A DNA stretch of 64,000 nucleotides from the NCBI GenBank assembly GCA_050942825.1, contig JBMNOA010000002.1:6177-70176 (forward strand), written 5' to 3'. The notes under the pieces are model-generated. The model did no database searches, had not been told where the DNA came from, and was given only the letters and a program-made list of their open reading frames with translations. The stretch comes from CAYRML01 sp050942825. GTDB lineage: Bacteria > Bacillota > Dehalobacteriia > UBA4068. The translations under genes and the position numbers were made by a program. Positions within the stretch are counted from its first letter, which is position 1, and every line of letters starts with the position of its first letter. Below, piece after piece: positions 1 to 8,659 of this stretch.

Positions 1-1484
1 ATCCCATCGCAGATGGTCCTTCTACCGATATGGGTGAATTGGCTTTAGGGCGTAATATATTGGTTGCCTTCATGACTTGGGAAGGCTATAACTACGAAGA
101 CGCTATCTTGCTCAGCGAAAAATTGGTTAAGGATGATTTTTTTACTTCTATTCATATTGAAGAATACGAATGTGATGCCCGCGATACCAAGTTGGGCCCC
201 GAAGAAATCACCAGAGATATACCAAATGTAGGTGAAGATGTCTTGAAAGATTTGGATGAAGAGGGCATCATTCGTATTGGTGCGGAAGTTCATCCCGGCG
301 ATATACTTGTTGGTAAAATTACTCCTAAAGGTGAGACCGAGCTAACAGCCGAAGAAAGGCTTTTAAGAGCTATCTTTGGGGAAAAAGCCAGAGAGGTAAG
401 GGATACCTCTTTGCGTGTGCCCCATGGAGAGAACGGTAAGATCGTCGATGTTAAAGTATTTTCCCGAGAAAACGGCGATGAACTGGCTCCCGGAGTTAAT
501 AAACTGGTTCGCATCTATATCGCACAAAAACGCAAAATATCGGTTGGTGATAAAATGGCCGGCCGACACGGCAATAAAGGGGTTGTCTCTCGCATACTGC
601 CGGAAGAAGACATGCCTTTCTTGCCTGATGGTACACCTATAGAAATAGTTTTGAATCCTCTAGGGGTTCCCTCCCGTATGAATATTGGTCAGGTTTTGGA
701 ATGCCACTTGGGTTGGGCAGCCAAAAATTTAGGTATCTATATTGCCACTCCTGTATTTGATGGTGCTACAGAGGAGCATATTACCGATATTCTGAAAGAA
801 GCGGGAATGCCTCCGGACGGTAAAATGACTCTTTATGATGGCCGTACAGGCCTGCCTTTCGATAATAAGATTACAGCTGGTTATATATATATGCTTAAAC
901 TGGCTCACTTAGTTGATGATAAGATTCATGCCCGTTCTACTGGTCCCTATTCCCTTGTTACTCAGCAGCCTTTGGGCGGCAAAGCGCAATTTGGTGGTCA
1001 ACGTTTCGGCGAGATGGAAGTATGGGCTTTGGAAGCCTATGGTGCTGCCTATACCTTGCAGGAAATACTCACAGTAAAATCCGATGATATCGTCGGCCGC
1101 GTCAAAACTTATGAGGCGATAGTAAAAGGTGAAAATATTCCCGAGCCCGGCGTTCCGGAATCCTTCAAAGTTTTAATCAAAGAATTGCAAAGCCTTTGTC
1201 TTGATGTCAATGTCCTTACTGAAGAAAATGAGATTATCGAAATACTTGAGGATGAAGATGATGTGGTGGAAACAGCTAAAGAGCTGGGATTAGATATGGT
1301 CATTGATGCAGAAAAGGAAGCTGAGAAGCCGCATAATGAATATGAAGAGGATTTGGCCGATGAAATATTTGAAGAAGATGATATAGAAATAGACCTTAGT
1401 CATTTGCAGACGGCCAGACCTGAAATATTGGATGAAGATGAAGGAATGAATATAGGGTTCGACGATGATAATGATTTCGCTTGA
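1..1484 (+). CDS. rpoB: RNA polymerase beta subunit, C-terminal part (5' truncated by window)
   Basis: This is the catalytic beta subunit of RNA polymerase. The frame is open from base 3, so only about the last 493 residues are present and the rifampicin region lies outside the window. The visible part opens with the ADGPSTDMGELALGRN box. It contains KMAGRHGNKGVVS, the active-site lysine segment, and later GGKAQFGGQRFGEMEVWALEAYGA, split here only by description, near the contact with beta-prime. The tail is strongly acidic (EEDLADEIFEEDDIEID), as in many Clostridia. rpoC follows after 54 bases, the usual rpoBC arrangement. Identity is certain; the 5' end is missing only because of the window edge. 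Confidence 0.98.
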   Translation, partial: PIADGPSTDMGELALGRNILVAFMTWEGYNYEDAILLSEKLVKDDFFTSIHIEEYECDARDTKLGPEEITRDIPNVGEDVLKDLDEEGIIRIGAEVHPGDILVGKITPKGETELTAEERLLRAIFGEKAREVRDTSLRVPHGENGKIVDVKVFSRENGDELAPGVNKLVRIYIAQKRKISVGDKMAGRHGNKGVVSRILPEEDMPFLPDGTPIEIVLNPLGVPSRMNIGQVLECHLGWAAKNLGIYIATPVFDGATEEHITDILKEAGMPPDGKMTLYDGRTGLPFDNKITAGYIYMLKLAHLVDDKIHARSTGPYSLVTQQPLGGKAQFGGQRFGEMEVWALEAYGAAYTLQEILTVKSDDIVGRVKTYEAIVKGENIPEPGVPESFKVLIKELQSLCLDVNVLTEENEIIEILEDEDDVVETAKELGLDMVIDAEKEAEKPHNEYEEDLADEIFEEDDIEIDLSHLQTARPEILDEDEGMNIGFDDDNDFA

Positions 1485-1538
1485 TGCTAAACATGAGCAA
1501 ACCCGATAGTTTTAGATAAAAGAAGGGAGAGAAGCTCT

Positions 1539-4500
1539 TTGTTGGATGTCAGCAATTTTGATAGAATGAGAATTGGTCTGTCTTCGCCAGAACAGATCGA
1601 GGAATGGTCTCATGGTGAAGTGAAAAAACCGGAAACAATCAATTACCGCACACTAAAACCTGAACGTGATGGGCTTTTTTGTGAAAGGATCTTCGGTCCC
1701 ACCAGAGACTGGGAATGCCATTGCGGTAAATATAAACGTGTGCGTTATAAAGGTATAATTTGTGATCGCTGCGGTGTTGAGGTAACGAGAGCTAAAGTTC
1801 GCCGTGAGCGTTTGGGTCATATCAAATTGGCTACTCCTGTGTCACATATTTGGTATTTTAAAGGCATACCAAGCAGGATAGGCCTATTATTAGATATTTC
1901 TCCGCGCAATTTGGAAAAAGTTCTCTATTTTGTTTCCTATATTGTTCTGGATCCGGGTGAAACCTCTCTTTCACCTATGCAATTGCTCACTGAGACGGAA
2001 TATAGAGAAGCTAGAGATAAATACGGTGATAGCTTTACAGCAGGCATGGGCGCCGAAGCTATAAGAAAAATGCTCATGAGTCTGGATTTGCCTAAATTGG
2101 CTGATGAATTACGTCAGGAATTAAAAGAAGTAAGCGGACAGAGGAAAATTAGAGCGATCCGCCGTTTAGAAGTGGTTGAGGCATTTTTGATGTCCGGTAA
2201 TAAACCGGAATGGATGATTTTGAGCGTTCTGCCGGTTATTCCGCCGGAATTGCGTCCTATGGTTCAATTGGATGGCGGACGTTTTGCTACCTCTGATCTT
2301 AATGACCTTTATCGTAGAGTTATCAACCGCAATAATCGCCTCAAACGTTTATTGGATTTGGGCGCTCCTGATATTATTGTCAGAAATGAAAAAAGAATGT
2401 TGCAGGAGGCAGTAGATGCCCTTATTGATAACGGCCGCCGCGGCCGCCCTGTGACAGGGCCGGGCAACCGTCCTTTGAAATCTCTTTCCGATATGTTGAA
2501 AGGTAAACAAGGCCGTTTCCGTCAGAACTTGTTGGGTAAAAGGGTCGATTATTCTGGACGTTCGGTTATTGTTGTTGGACCGGAACTGAAATTTCATCAA
2601 TGCGGATTGCCTAAAGAAATGGCTTTAGAGTTATTTAAGCCTTTTGTGATGAAACGCTTGGTGCATGATGGCCATGCGCATAATATCAAAAATGCTAAAA
2701 GAATGGTAGAGCGTGTGCGCCCTGAGGTTTGGGATGTTTTGGAAGATGTGATTCGCGATCATCCGGTTTTGTTGAACCGCGCACCAACCCTGCACCGTTT
2801 GGGGATTCAGGCTTTTGAACCAGTTTTGGTTGAAGGCCGTGCCCTGCAGATCCATCCTTTGGTTTGTACGGCATATAACGCTGACTTTGATGGTGACCAA
2901 ATGGCAGTACACGTTCCTCTTTCTGCCGAGGCGCAGGCAGAGGCCAGAGTGTTGATGCTTTCTTCTCATAATATTTTGAATCCTAAGGATGGACGACCAG
3001 TAGCCACGCCAACACAGGATATGGTTTTGGGTTCCTACTATCTTACCATTACCAAAGAGGGCGATAAGGGTGAAGGAAAAGTTTTTGCTTCTTATAATGA
3101 GGCCCATCGTGCTTATCTTAATGGTGATGTTTCCTTGCATGCCATGATTTATGTACCTAAGCCCGATAGATGGGATACTATCTGGCTTAGTCAAGATAAG
3201 GAAACCCCTTTTGAGCAATATGCTGATGGTCGTTATAAGCGTTTTGCTACTACAGTTGGACGTTTAATATTTAATTACGAAATTCCCATGCCAAGTGAAA
3301 TGGGGTATTTCAATGATTGCGTAAATAAAAAAGTACTTGGCCAGATTGTTGACCGTTGTTATCGCAGAATGGGAGTTTATGATACGGCAACCTTGTTAGA
3401 CGGTATCAAATCTGTGGGCTTTAAATACTCTACTCAGGCCGGTATTACCATTGGTATTGACGATATTCAGGTTCCTGAAAGTAAAAAGGATATCATGAAA
3501 AATGCGGAAGATAAGATCCTTGTGATCGAGGATCAATACCAAAATGGTTTAATTAATGAAAATGACCGATATTATAGTACCATTGAGGTTTGGAACAAAG
3601 CCACGGAAGATGTAACAAAAGCCCTGATGAGCAATTTGGATAAATTTAATCCTATCTTCATGATGGCTAATTCCGGAGCTCGTGGTAATGTTCAACAAAT
3701 CCGTCAATTGGCAGGCGCTAGGGGGTTGATGGCTGATCCCTCCGGTAGAATCATCGACTTGCCGATCAAAGCTAATTTCCGTGAAGGCTTGACAGTTTTA
3801 GAATTCTTCATCTCTACTCACGGAGCCAGGAAAGGTTTGGCCGATACAGCTTTGCGTACTGCTGACTCTGGTTATTTGACACGACGTCTGGTTGATGTTG
3901 CTCAAGATGTGATCGTCAGGGAAGACGATTGTGGTGATAATCGTGGTATTTGGGTTGAAGAGATTAAAGATGTGGAAAATATCGCCGAACGTATTGAAGG
4001 CCGTGTTTTGAACACAGAAGTTGTTAATGTAGAAACGGGTGAAATTATTGCCCGATCCGGTCAATTTCTTGATTCCGATACGTCTATGGCTATAGAGAAA
4101 TATTTGCATACTCGTCCGCAAGGAGAACGCAGGGTAAATATTCGTGCAGTTTTGACTTGCCGCACCCGACATGGTGTTTGCCGTAAATGTTATGGCCGCA
4201 ATTTAGCCACTGGAGAAATAGTGGATATAGGCGAGGCAGTTGGTATTATTGCTGCTCAATCTATTGGTGAACCTGGTACCCAGCTGACGATGAGAACCTT
4301 CCACACCGGTGGTGTCGCCGGTGAGGATATTACTCAAGGTTTGCCGCGTGTTGAAGAGCTTTTTGAAGCACGTAAACCAAAAGGATTGGGTATAATTGCT
4401 GAGGCTGATGGTATTATCTCTATAGGTGAAAACAAGGGCCGTCGTGAAGTGCTCATCAAAGGTGAAGGGGAAAATGCTGCTCAGATATTGGCAGAGTATC

Positions 4501-5183
4501 ATGTTTCTTATGGCTCTACCCTAAAAGTCCATGATGGACAAAAAGTCGAGGCTGGAGATGAATTGACCGAAGGTTCCATAAATCCTCATGATTTATTGAA
4601 TGTCAAAGGTATCCGCGGTGTACAAATGTACCTCTTGCGGGAAGTTCAAAGAGTATATCGCCTGCAAGGTGTTGATATCAATGATAAGCATATTGAGGTT
4701 ATAGTAAGGCAAATGCTCAAAAAGGTCAAAGTGGAGGATGCCGGCAATACCAGGCTTTTGCCCGGATCTTTGGTTGATGTGTTTGAATTTGATCAGGTCA
4801 ATGAAGATGCGATAGCCGAAGGTAAGGAACCGGCTACCGGTAAACCAGTTCTTTTGGGTATTACCAAAGCTTCTTTAGCTACTGATTCTTTCCTCTCTGC
4901 AGCCTCCTTCCAGGAAACTACCAGAGTTTTAACTGATGCGGCTATTAAAGGTAAAATAGATCCCTTGCTGGGTTTGAAAGAGAATGTTATTATTGGCAAA
5001 CTTATTCCTGCCGGAACAGGTCTTTCTCGTTATAATAATGTAATTTTGACTAATCCTGATGAAAATGTAAAGCCCGAGGAAGACTACCATAATAACGAAG
5101 TGAATGATGATTTTGATGATGTTAGTTGCACAATGGCCCACCAGGATGCATTGGTAGGCTTGATGGATTTGGATGTTGATTAA
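1539..5183 (+). CDS. rpoC: RNA polymerase beta-prime subunit
   Basis: This is the largest subunit of core RNA polymerase, 1214 residues, a normal length for Firmicutes. The start is TTG, chosen because an AAGGGAGAG ribosome site lies about 8 bases upstream and the protein then begins MLDVSNFDRMRIGL, the usual start in this group. The N-terminal zinc finger (CHCGKYKR...CDRCG) is intact. The catalytic magnesium-binding motif NADFDGD sits at residues 447-453. A second zinc site lies near residue 875 (CRTRHGVCRKC). The last 40 residues are acidic and less conserved. It is co-transcribed with rpoB. Confidence 0.98.
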   Translation: MLDVSNFDRMRIGLSSPEQIEEWSHGEVKKPETINYRTLKPERDGLFCERIFGPTRDWECHCGKYKRVRYKGIICDRCGVEVTRAKVRRERLGHIKLATPVSHIWYFKGIPSRIGLLLDISPRNLEKVLYFVSYIVLDPGETSLSPMQLLTETEYREARDKYGDSFTAGMGAEAIRKMLMSLDLPKLADELRQELKEVSGQRKIRAIRRLEVVEAFLMSGNKPEWMILSVLPVIPPELRPMVQLDGGRFATSDLNDLYRRVINRNNRLKRLLDLGAPDIIVRNEKRMLQEAVDALIDNGRRGRPVTGPGNRPLKSLSDMLKGKQGRFRQNLLGKRVDYSGRSVIVVGPELKFHQCGLPKEMALELFKPFVMKRLVHDGHAHNIKNAKRMVERVRPEVWDVLEDVIRDHPVLLNRAPTLHRLGIQAFEPVLVEGRALQIHPLVCTAYNADFDGDQMAVHVPLSAEAQAEARVLMLSSHNILNPKDGRPVATPTQDMVLGSYYLTITKEGDKGEGKVFASYNEAHRAYLNGDVSLHAMIYVPKPDRWDTIWLSQDKETPFEQYADGRYKRFATTVGRLIFNYEIPMPSEMGYFNDCVNKKVLGQIVDRCYRRMGVYDTATLLDGIKSVGFKYSTQAGITIGIDDIQVPESKKDIMKNAEDKILVIEDQYQNGLINENDRYYSTIEVWNKATEDVTKALMSNLDKFNPIFMMANSGARGNVQQIRQLAGARGLMADPSGRIIDLPIKANFREGLTVLEFFISTHGARKGLADTALRTADSGYLTRRLVDVAQDVIVREDDCGDNRGIWVEEIKDVENIAERIEGRVLNTEVVNVETGEIIARSGQFLDSDTSMAIEKYLHTRPQGERRVNIRAVLTCRTRHGVCRKCYGRNLATGEIVDIGEAVGIIAAQSIGEPGTQLTMRTFHTGGVAGEDITQGLPRVEELFEARKPKGLGIIAEADGIISIGENKGRREVLIKGEGENAAQILAEYHVSYGSTLKVHDGQKVEAGDELTEGSINPHDLLNVKGIRGVQMYLLREVQRVYRLQGVDINDKHIEVIVRQMLKKVKVEDAGNTRLLPGSLVDVFEFDQVNEDAIAEGKEPATGKPVLLGITKASLATDSFLSAASFQETTRVLTDAAIKGKIDPLLGLKENVIIGKLIPAGTGLSRYNNVILTNPDENVKPEEDYHNNEVNDDFDDVSCTMAHQDALVGLMDLDVD

Positions 5184-5196
5184 GTTATTAATAAAT

Positions 5197-5236
5197 CAAG
5201 CAAATACATGCTATTATCAGGGCATGTATTTGCTTG
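5197..5236. promoter_or_regulatory. Perfect 15-bp inverted repeat overlapping a promoter
   Basis: The arms at 5197-5211 and 5222-5236 are exact reverse complements around a 10-base loop, and one more T-A pair extends them. The right arm ends inside the -35 hexamer of the next promoter. No T-run follows, so it is not a standard intrinsic terminator. It could be a weak terminator for rpoBC, an RNA processing site, or an operator for the downstream gene. The repeat is seen directly; its role is inferred. Confidence 0.7.
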
Positions 5237-5262
5237 ACATGTATAGAAAATAGTGATAAAAT
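5234..5262 (+). promoter_or_regulatory. Sigma-A-type promoter before the L7Ae-like gene
   Basis: TTGACA at 5234-5239 is a perfect -35 box. After a 17-base spacer comes TAAAAT at 5257-5262, preceded by TG one base upstream (extended -10). It lies between rpoC and the L7Ae-like gene, so the str operon probably has its own promoter as well as rpoBC read-through. Confidence 0.8.
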
Positions 5263-5290
5263 ATTCTGGACTGCTATCTTGGGAGGGTTT

Positions 5291-5542
5291 GTGTTGTATA
5301 CCCATTACTTAGCCAGTACAAAAAAAACTGTCGGTATCAGACAAACTATGAAAGCAATTGAAAAAGGACTGGCAGATAAGGTTTTTATTGCTAAAGATGC
5401 CGAAAAACGTGTGGTTTTGCCTGTAATCAATGCTTGCCAAAACAAAGGTATTTCCATAGTTGAAGTGGAAACGATGTCAGAGCTAGGAAAGGCCTGCTCT
5501 GTACAAGTTTTGACAGCTGTTGCGGCTTGTTTGAAAGAATAA
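5291..5542 (+). CDS. ybxF: L7Ae-like ribosomal/RNA-binding protein (YbxF family)
   Basis: A small basic protein of about 83 residues in the L7Ae/L30e family. Family members bind kink-turn RNA, and the Bacillus member sits in the same slot between rpoC and rpsL. The family signature is visible as KTVGIRQTMKAIEKGLADKV followed by a hydrophobic core and the closing VQVLTAV segment. A longer frame from TTG 5234 would start inside the -35 box, so it is rejected. The start is GTG 5291, or TTG 5294, which has better spacing from the GGGAGGG site at 5281-5287. Its RNA target is not evident from sequence. Confidence 0.9.
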   Translation: MLYTHYLASTKKTVGIRQTMKAIEKGLADKVFIAKDAEKRVVLPVINACQNKGISIVEVETMSELGKACSVQVLTAVAACLKE

Positions 5543-5593
5543 AATTTTGTATTTATATATGTTTTTTATTTTTTCGGAAGGAGGTGTACTGTT

Positions 5594-5980
5594 TTGCCTA
5601 CCATTAATCAGCTAGTAAGACAACGGAGAGATGTAATAACCAAAAAATCTACAGCTCCCGCCTTGAAAGAATGTCCGCAAAAAAGAGGCGTTTGTACTAG
5701 GGTTTATACTACAACCCCTAAAAAACCAAACTCTGCTTTGCGTAAAGTGGCTCGTGTTCGTTTGACTCATGGTGTTGAGGTTACTGCTTATATCCCGGGC
5801 ATTGGTCATAATCTTCAAGAACACTCTGTTACTTTAGTTCGTGGTGGCAGGGTTAAAGATATTCCCGGTGTTCGTTATCATATTGTTCGTGGTGCTTTGG
5901 ATACCGCTGGTGTTGAAAATAGAGGTCAAGCCAGAAGTAAATACGGCGCTAAAAAACCAAAAACTAAGGCTAAAAGCTAA
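5594..5980 (+). CDS. rpsL: 30S ribosomal protein S12
   Basis: S12 lies at the decoding centre of the small subunit. The 128-residue protein has the conserved TTTPKKPNSALRK loop and GGRVKDIPGVRYH. The lysines where streptomycin-resistance changes occur (equivalents of K43 and K88) are both wild type. The start is TTG, placed by GAAGGAGGTGT at 5577-5587. It is first in the classic str order rpsL-rpsG-fusA-tuf. The C-terminal tail is lysine-rich and slightly longer than in Escherichia coli. Confidence 0.97.
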   Translation: MPTINQLVRQRRDVITKKSTAPALKECPQKRGVCTRVYTTTPKKPNSALRKVARVRLTHGVEVTAYIPGIGHNLQEHSVTLVRGGRVKDIPGVRYHIVRGALDTAGVENRGQARSKYGAKKPKTKAKS

Positions 5981-6015
5981 AATCATTTTTTTTAAAAGGG
6001 CAAGGGGGGAAGTAA

Positions 6016-6486
6016 ATGCCAAGGCGTGGCAATGTAGCAAAAATAGAAATTTTACCGGATCCGGTATACAATAGCATAGTTCTGACAAAATTTATCAACC
6101 AAATTATGTTGGATGGTAAAAAGGGCGTAGCTGAGTCTATCGTTTATGGTGCATTTGATATTATACGTGATAAATTAAGCAAGGACCCCATGGAAGTTTT
6201 TGATGAAGCTATGAAAAATGTTATGCCGGTTTTAGAAGTTAAAGCTCGTCGTGTTGGTGGTGCCAACTATCAGGTTCCTGTAGAAGTTCGTGCAGAAAGA
6301 CGGCAAGCATTAGCTATTCGCTGGCTGGTTATGTTTTCTAGAAAAAGAGCTGGCAAATCAATGCAAGAAAAACTAGCTGCCGAATTAATGGATGCAGCTA
6401 ATAATATTGGTGCTTCTGTTAAAAAACGTGAAGACACACATAAAATGGCTGAAGCTAATAAAGCTTTTGCTCATTATCGTTGGTAG
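6016..6486 (+). CDS. rpsG: 30S ribosomal protein S7
   Basis: S7 nucleates assembly of the 30S head and contacts the E site. The 156-residue length is normal. It starts MPRRGNVAKIEILPDP, with the family motif GGANYQVPVEVRAERRQALAIRW in the middle, here only cited in part. The ATG follows a purine-rich GGGCAAGGGGGGAAG site. It lies 35 bases after rpsL and 29 bases before fusA, so all three are clearly co-transcribed. Confidence 0.97.
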   Translation: MPRRGNVAKIEILPDPVYNSIVLTKFINQIMLDGKKGVAESIVYGAFDIIRDKLSKDPMEVFDEAMKNVMPVLEVKARRVGGANYQVPVEVRAERRQALAIRWLVMFSRKRAGKSMQEKLAAELMDAANNIGASVKKREDTHKMAEANKAFAHYRW

Positions 6487-6515
6487 TAAAAAAAGTAAAT
6501 TACACGGAGGTTTTT

Positions 6516-8591
6516 ATGCCCAGGCGATTCCCTTTGGAAAAGGTAAGAAATATTGGTATTATGGCTCATATTGATGCCGGTAAAACAACTACGACTGAAC
6601 GTATTCTTTTTTATACTGGTCGTATTCACCGCCCAGGTGAAGTCCATGATGGCGCTGCCACCATGGATTTTATGGTGCAAGAGCAGGAAAGAGGTATCAC
6701 AATTGCCTCTGCTGCGACTACTTGCTTTTGGCGCAATCATCGTATTAATATTATTGACACACCCGGCCACGTTGACTTCACTGTAGAGGTCGAACGCTCT
6801 TTACGCGTATTGGACGGAGCAGTAGCCGTTTTTTGTTCTGTTGGTGGTGTTGAACCTCAGTCGGAGACCGTTTGGCGTCAGGCCGACCGTTATGGTGTAC
6901 CCAGAATAGCTTATATAAACAAAATGGATAGGGTCGGTGCGGATTTTTTCCGTGGCATGAGTATGATGAAAGATCGTTTGGGTGCTAATCCGATTGCTCT
7001 TCAATTGCCTATTGGCAGCGAAGAAAACTTCCATGGGATTATTGATCTCATAAAAATGGAAGCTAATATCTATTTGGATAGTGAAGGTAAGCAGATTGAT
7101 ATTCTTCCTATCCCTGACAACATGATGGAGGATGCTCAGATTTACAGAGATAAGATTATCGAAGCTATTTCTGAACATGATGAAGAATTGGAATTAAAAT
7201 ATCTTGAGGGTGAAGAGTTTACACAGCAAGAAATTATAGCCGGCGTCAGAAAAGCTACTCTTGCTAATGCCTTTACCCCTGTTTTGTGTGGTTCCTCCTT
7301 TAAAAACAAGGGTGTTCAGCAATTGATGGATGCTATCATCGATTATCTTCCTTCTCCTATTGATGTTCCTGCCATCAAAGGAGTGAATGAAGATGGAGAA
7401 GAAGTCGAGAGAAAGTCTTCCGATGAGGAACCTTTTGCTGCCTTGGCTTTTAAAGTTGTGTCAGATCCTTATGTAGGTAAATTGACCTTCTTTAGAGTCT
7501 ATTCTGGTGTTTTAAAAAGCGGTTCTTATATTTACAATAGCACAAAAGGCAAAAGAGAAAGGATTGGACGTATCCTGCAGATGCATGCTAATCACCGTGA
7601 AGAGATACAAGAAGCTTTTGCGGGTGATATCTTGGCTGCTGTTGGTCTTAAAGATACAACCACAGGAGACACGCTTTGCAATGAAGGCGATTTGGTGATC
7701 TTAGAATCTATGGATTTTCCCGATCCCGTTATCGATGTAGCTATAGAGCCAAAAACTACTGCTGATCAGGAAAAAATGGGTATTGCTTTGCAAAAGCTGT
7801 CTGAGGAGGATCCCACTTTTAAAGTCAGAACTGATGCCGAAACCGGCCAGGTTTTGATAGCCGGTATGGGTGAGCTGCATCTGGAAATCATTGTTGACCG
7901 TTTGTTGCGTGAATTCAGAGTCGATGCCAATGTAGGTAAACCGCAGGTTGCGTATAAAGAAACCATACGTAAGCCCAGCAAAGGCGTGGGTAAATTTGTT
8001 CGTCAATCTGGTGGTCATGGCCAATACGGTCATTGCGTGGTGGAATTTGAGCCGCAAGAACCAGGCACAGGATTTGTGTTCGAAAACAAGATTGTCGGCG
8101 GTGTGATTCCTAAAGAATATATAGCACCTGTAGAGGCTGGTATCAAAGAGGCTATGGAAAACGGTATTATGGCAGGTTATCCTGTTGTGGATATCAAAGC
8201 AACTTTAGTTGATGGCTCTTACCATGAAGTGGATTCTTCAGAAGTTGCCTTCAAAGTTGCAGGTTCCCTAGCCTTCAAAGATGGTATGGCAAAAGCCAGT
8301 CCCGTTATTTTAGAACCTATCTTTAAATTGGAAGTTGTTGTTCCTGATGAATATATGGGTGATGTTATCGGCGATTTGAACTCTCGCCGCGGCAAGATAG
8401 AAGGTATGGAGCCGAGAAATGGCTTGCAGACCATCAGGGGTTATGTTCCTCTGCTGGAAATGTTTGGATATGCTACTGATTTGCGTTCAAAAACGCAAGG
8501 CCGAGGCACTTATGTAATGCAATTCTCCCATTATGATGAGGTGCCGAAAGGTATTGCCGAAAATATTGCCAATAAAAAGCAGAAAGCATAA
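6516..8591 (+). CDS. fusA: Translation elongation factor G
   Basis: EF-G is the GTPase that drives translocation and, with ribosome recycling factor, subunit splitting. The 691-residue product begins MPRRFPLEKVRNIG. The P-loop AHIDAGKTT is near residue 18, switch II is DTPGHVDFT, and NKMDRVGADF gives base recognition. Domain IV is complete, with GHGQYGHCVVEFEPQ. The frame is open upstream to 6480, but the ATG at 6516 has CGGAGG five bases before it and matches the family start. Codons are mostly T-ending (GCT, GGT, CGT), unlike tuf downstream. Confidence 0.98.
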   Translation: MPRRFPLEKVRNIGIMAHIDAGKTTTTERILFYTGRIHRPGEVHDGAATMDFMVQEQERGITIASAATTCFWRNHRINIIDTPGHVDFTVEVERSLRVLDGAVAVFCSVGGVEPQSETVWRQADRYGVPRIAYINKMDRVGADFFRGMSMMKDRLGANPIALQLPIGSEENFHGIIDLIKMEANIYLDSEGKQIDILPIPDNMMEDAQIYRDKIIEAISEHDEELELKYLEGEEFTQQEIIAGVRKATLANAFTPVLCGSSFKNKGVQQLMDAIIDYLPSPIDVPAIKGVNEDGEEVERKSSDEEPFAALAFKVVSDPYVGKLTFFRVYSGVLKSGSYIYNSTKGKRERIGRILQMHANHREEIQEAFAGDILAAVGLKDTTTGDTLCNEGDLVILESMDFPDPVIDVAIEPKTTADQEKMGIALQKLSEEDPTFKVRTDAETGQVLIAGMGELHLEIIVDRLLREFRVDANVGKPQVAYKETIRKPSKGVGKFVRQSGGHGQYGHCVVEFEPQEPGTGFVFENKIVGGVIPKEYIAPVEAGIKEAMENGIMAGYPVVDIKATLVDGSYHEVDSSEVAFKVAGSLAFKDGMAKASPVILEPIFKLEVVVPDEYMGDVIGDLNSRRGKIEGMEPRNGLQTIRGYVPLLEMFGYATDLRSKTQGRGTYVMQFSHYDEVPKGIAENIANKKQKA

Positions 8592-8659
8592 GATTGAGAA
8601 ATTAGCTGTCTGCACTAATATAAAAAAGTAATTATTAATGATATTGGAGGGAAAATAAC

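Noticed and set aside
2631..3218. 195-codon minus-strand frame inside rpoC
   Set aside because: Shadow of a conserved gene; no ribosome site or recognisable domain.
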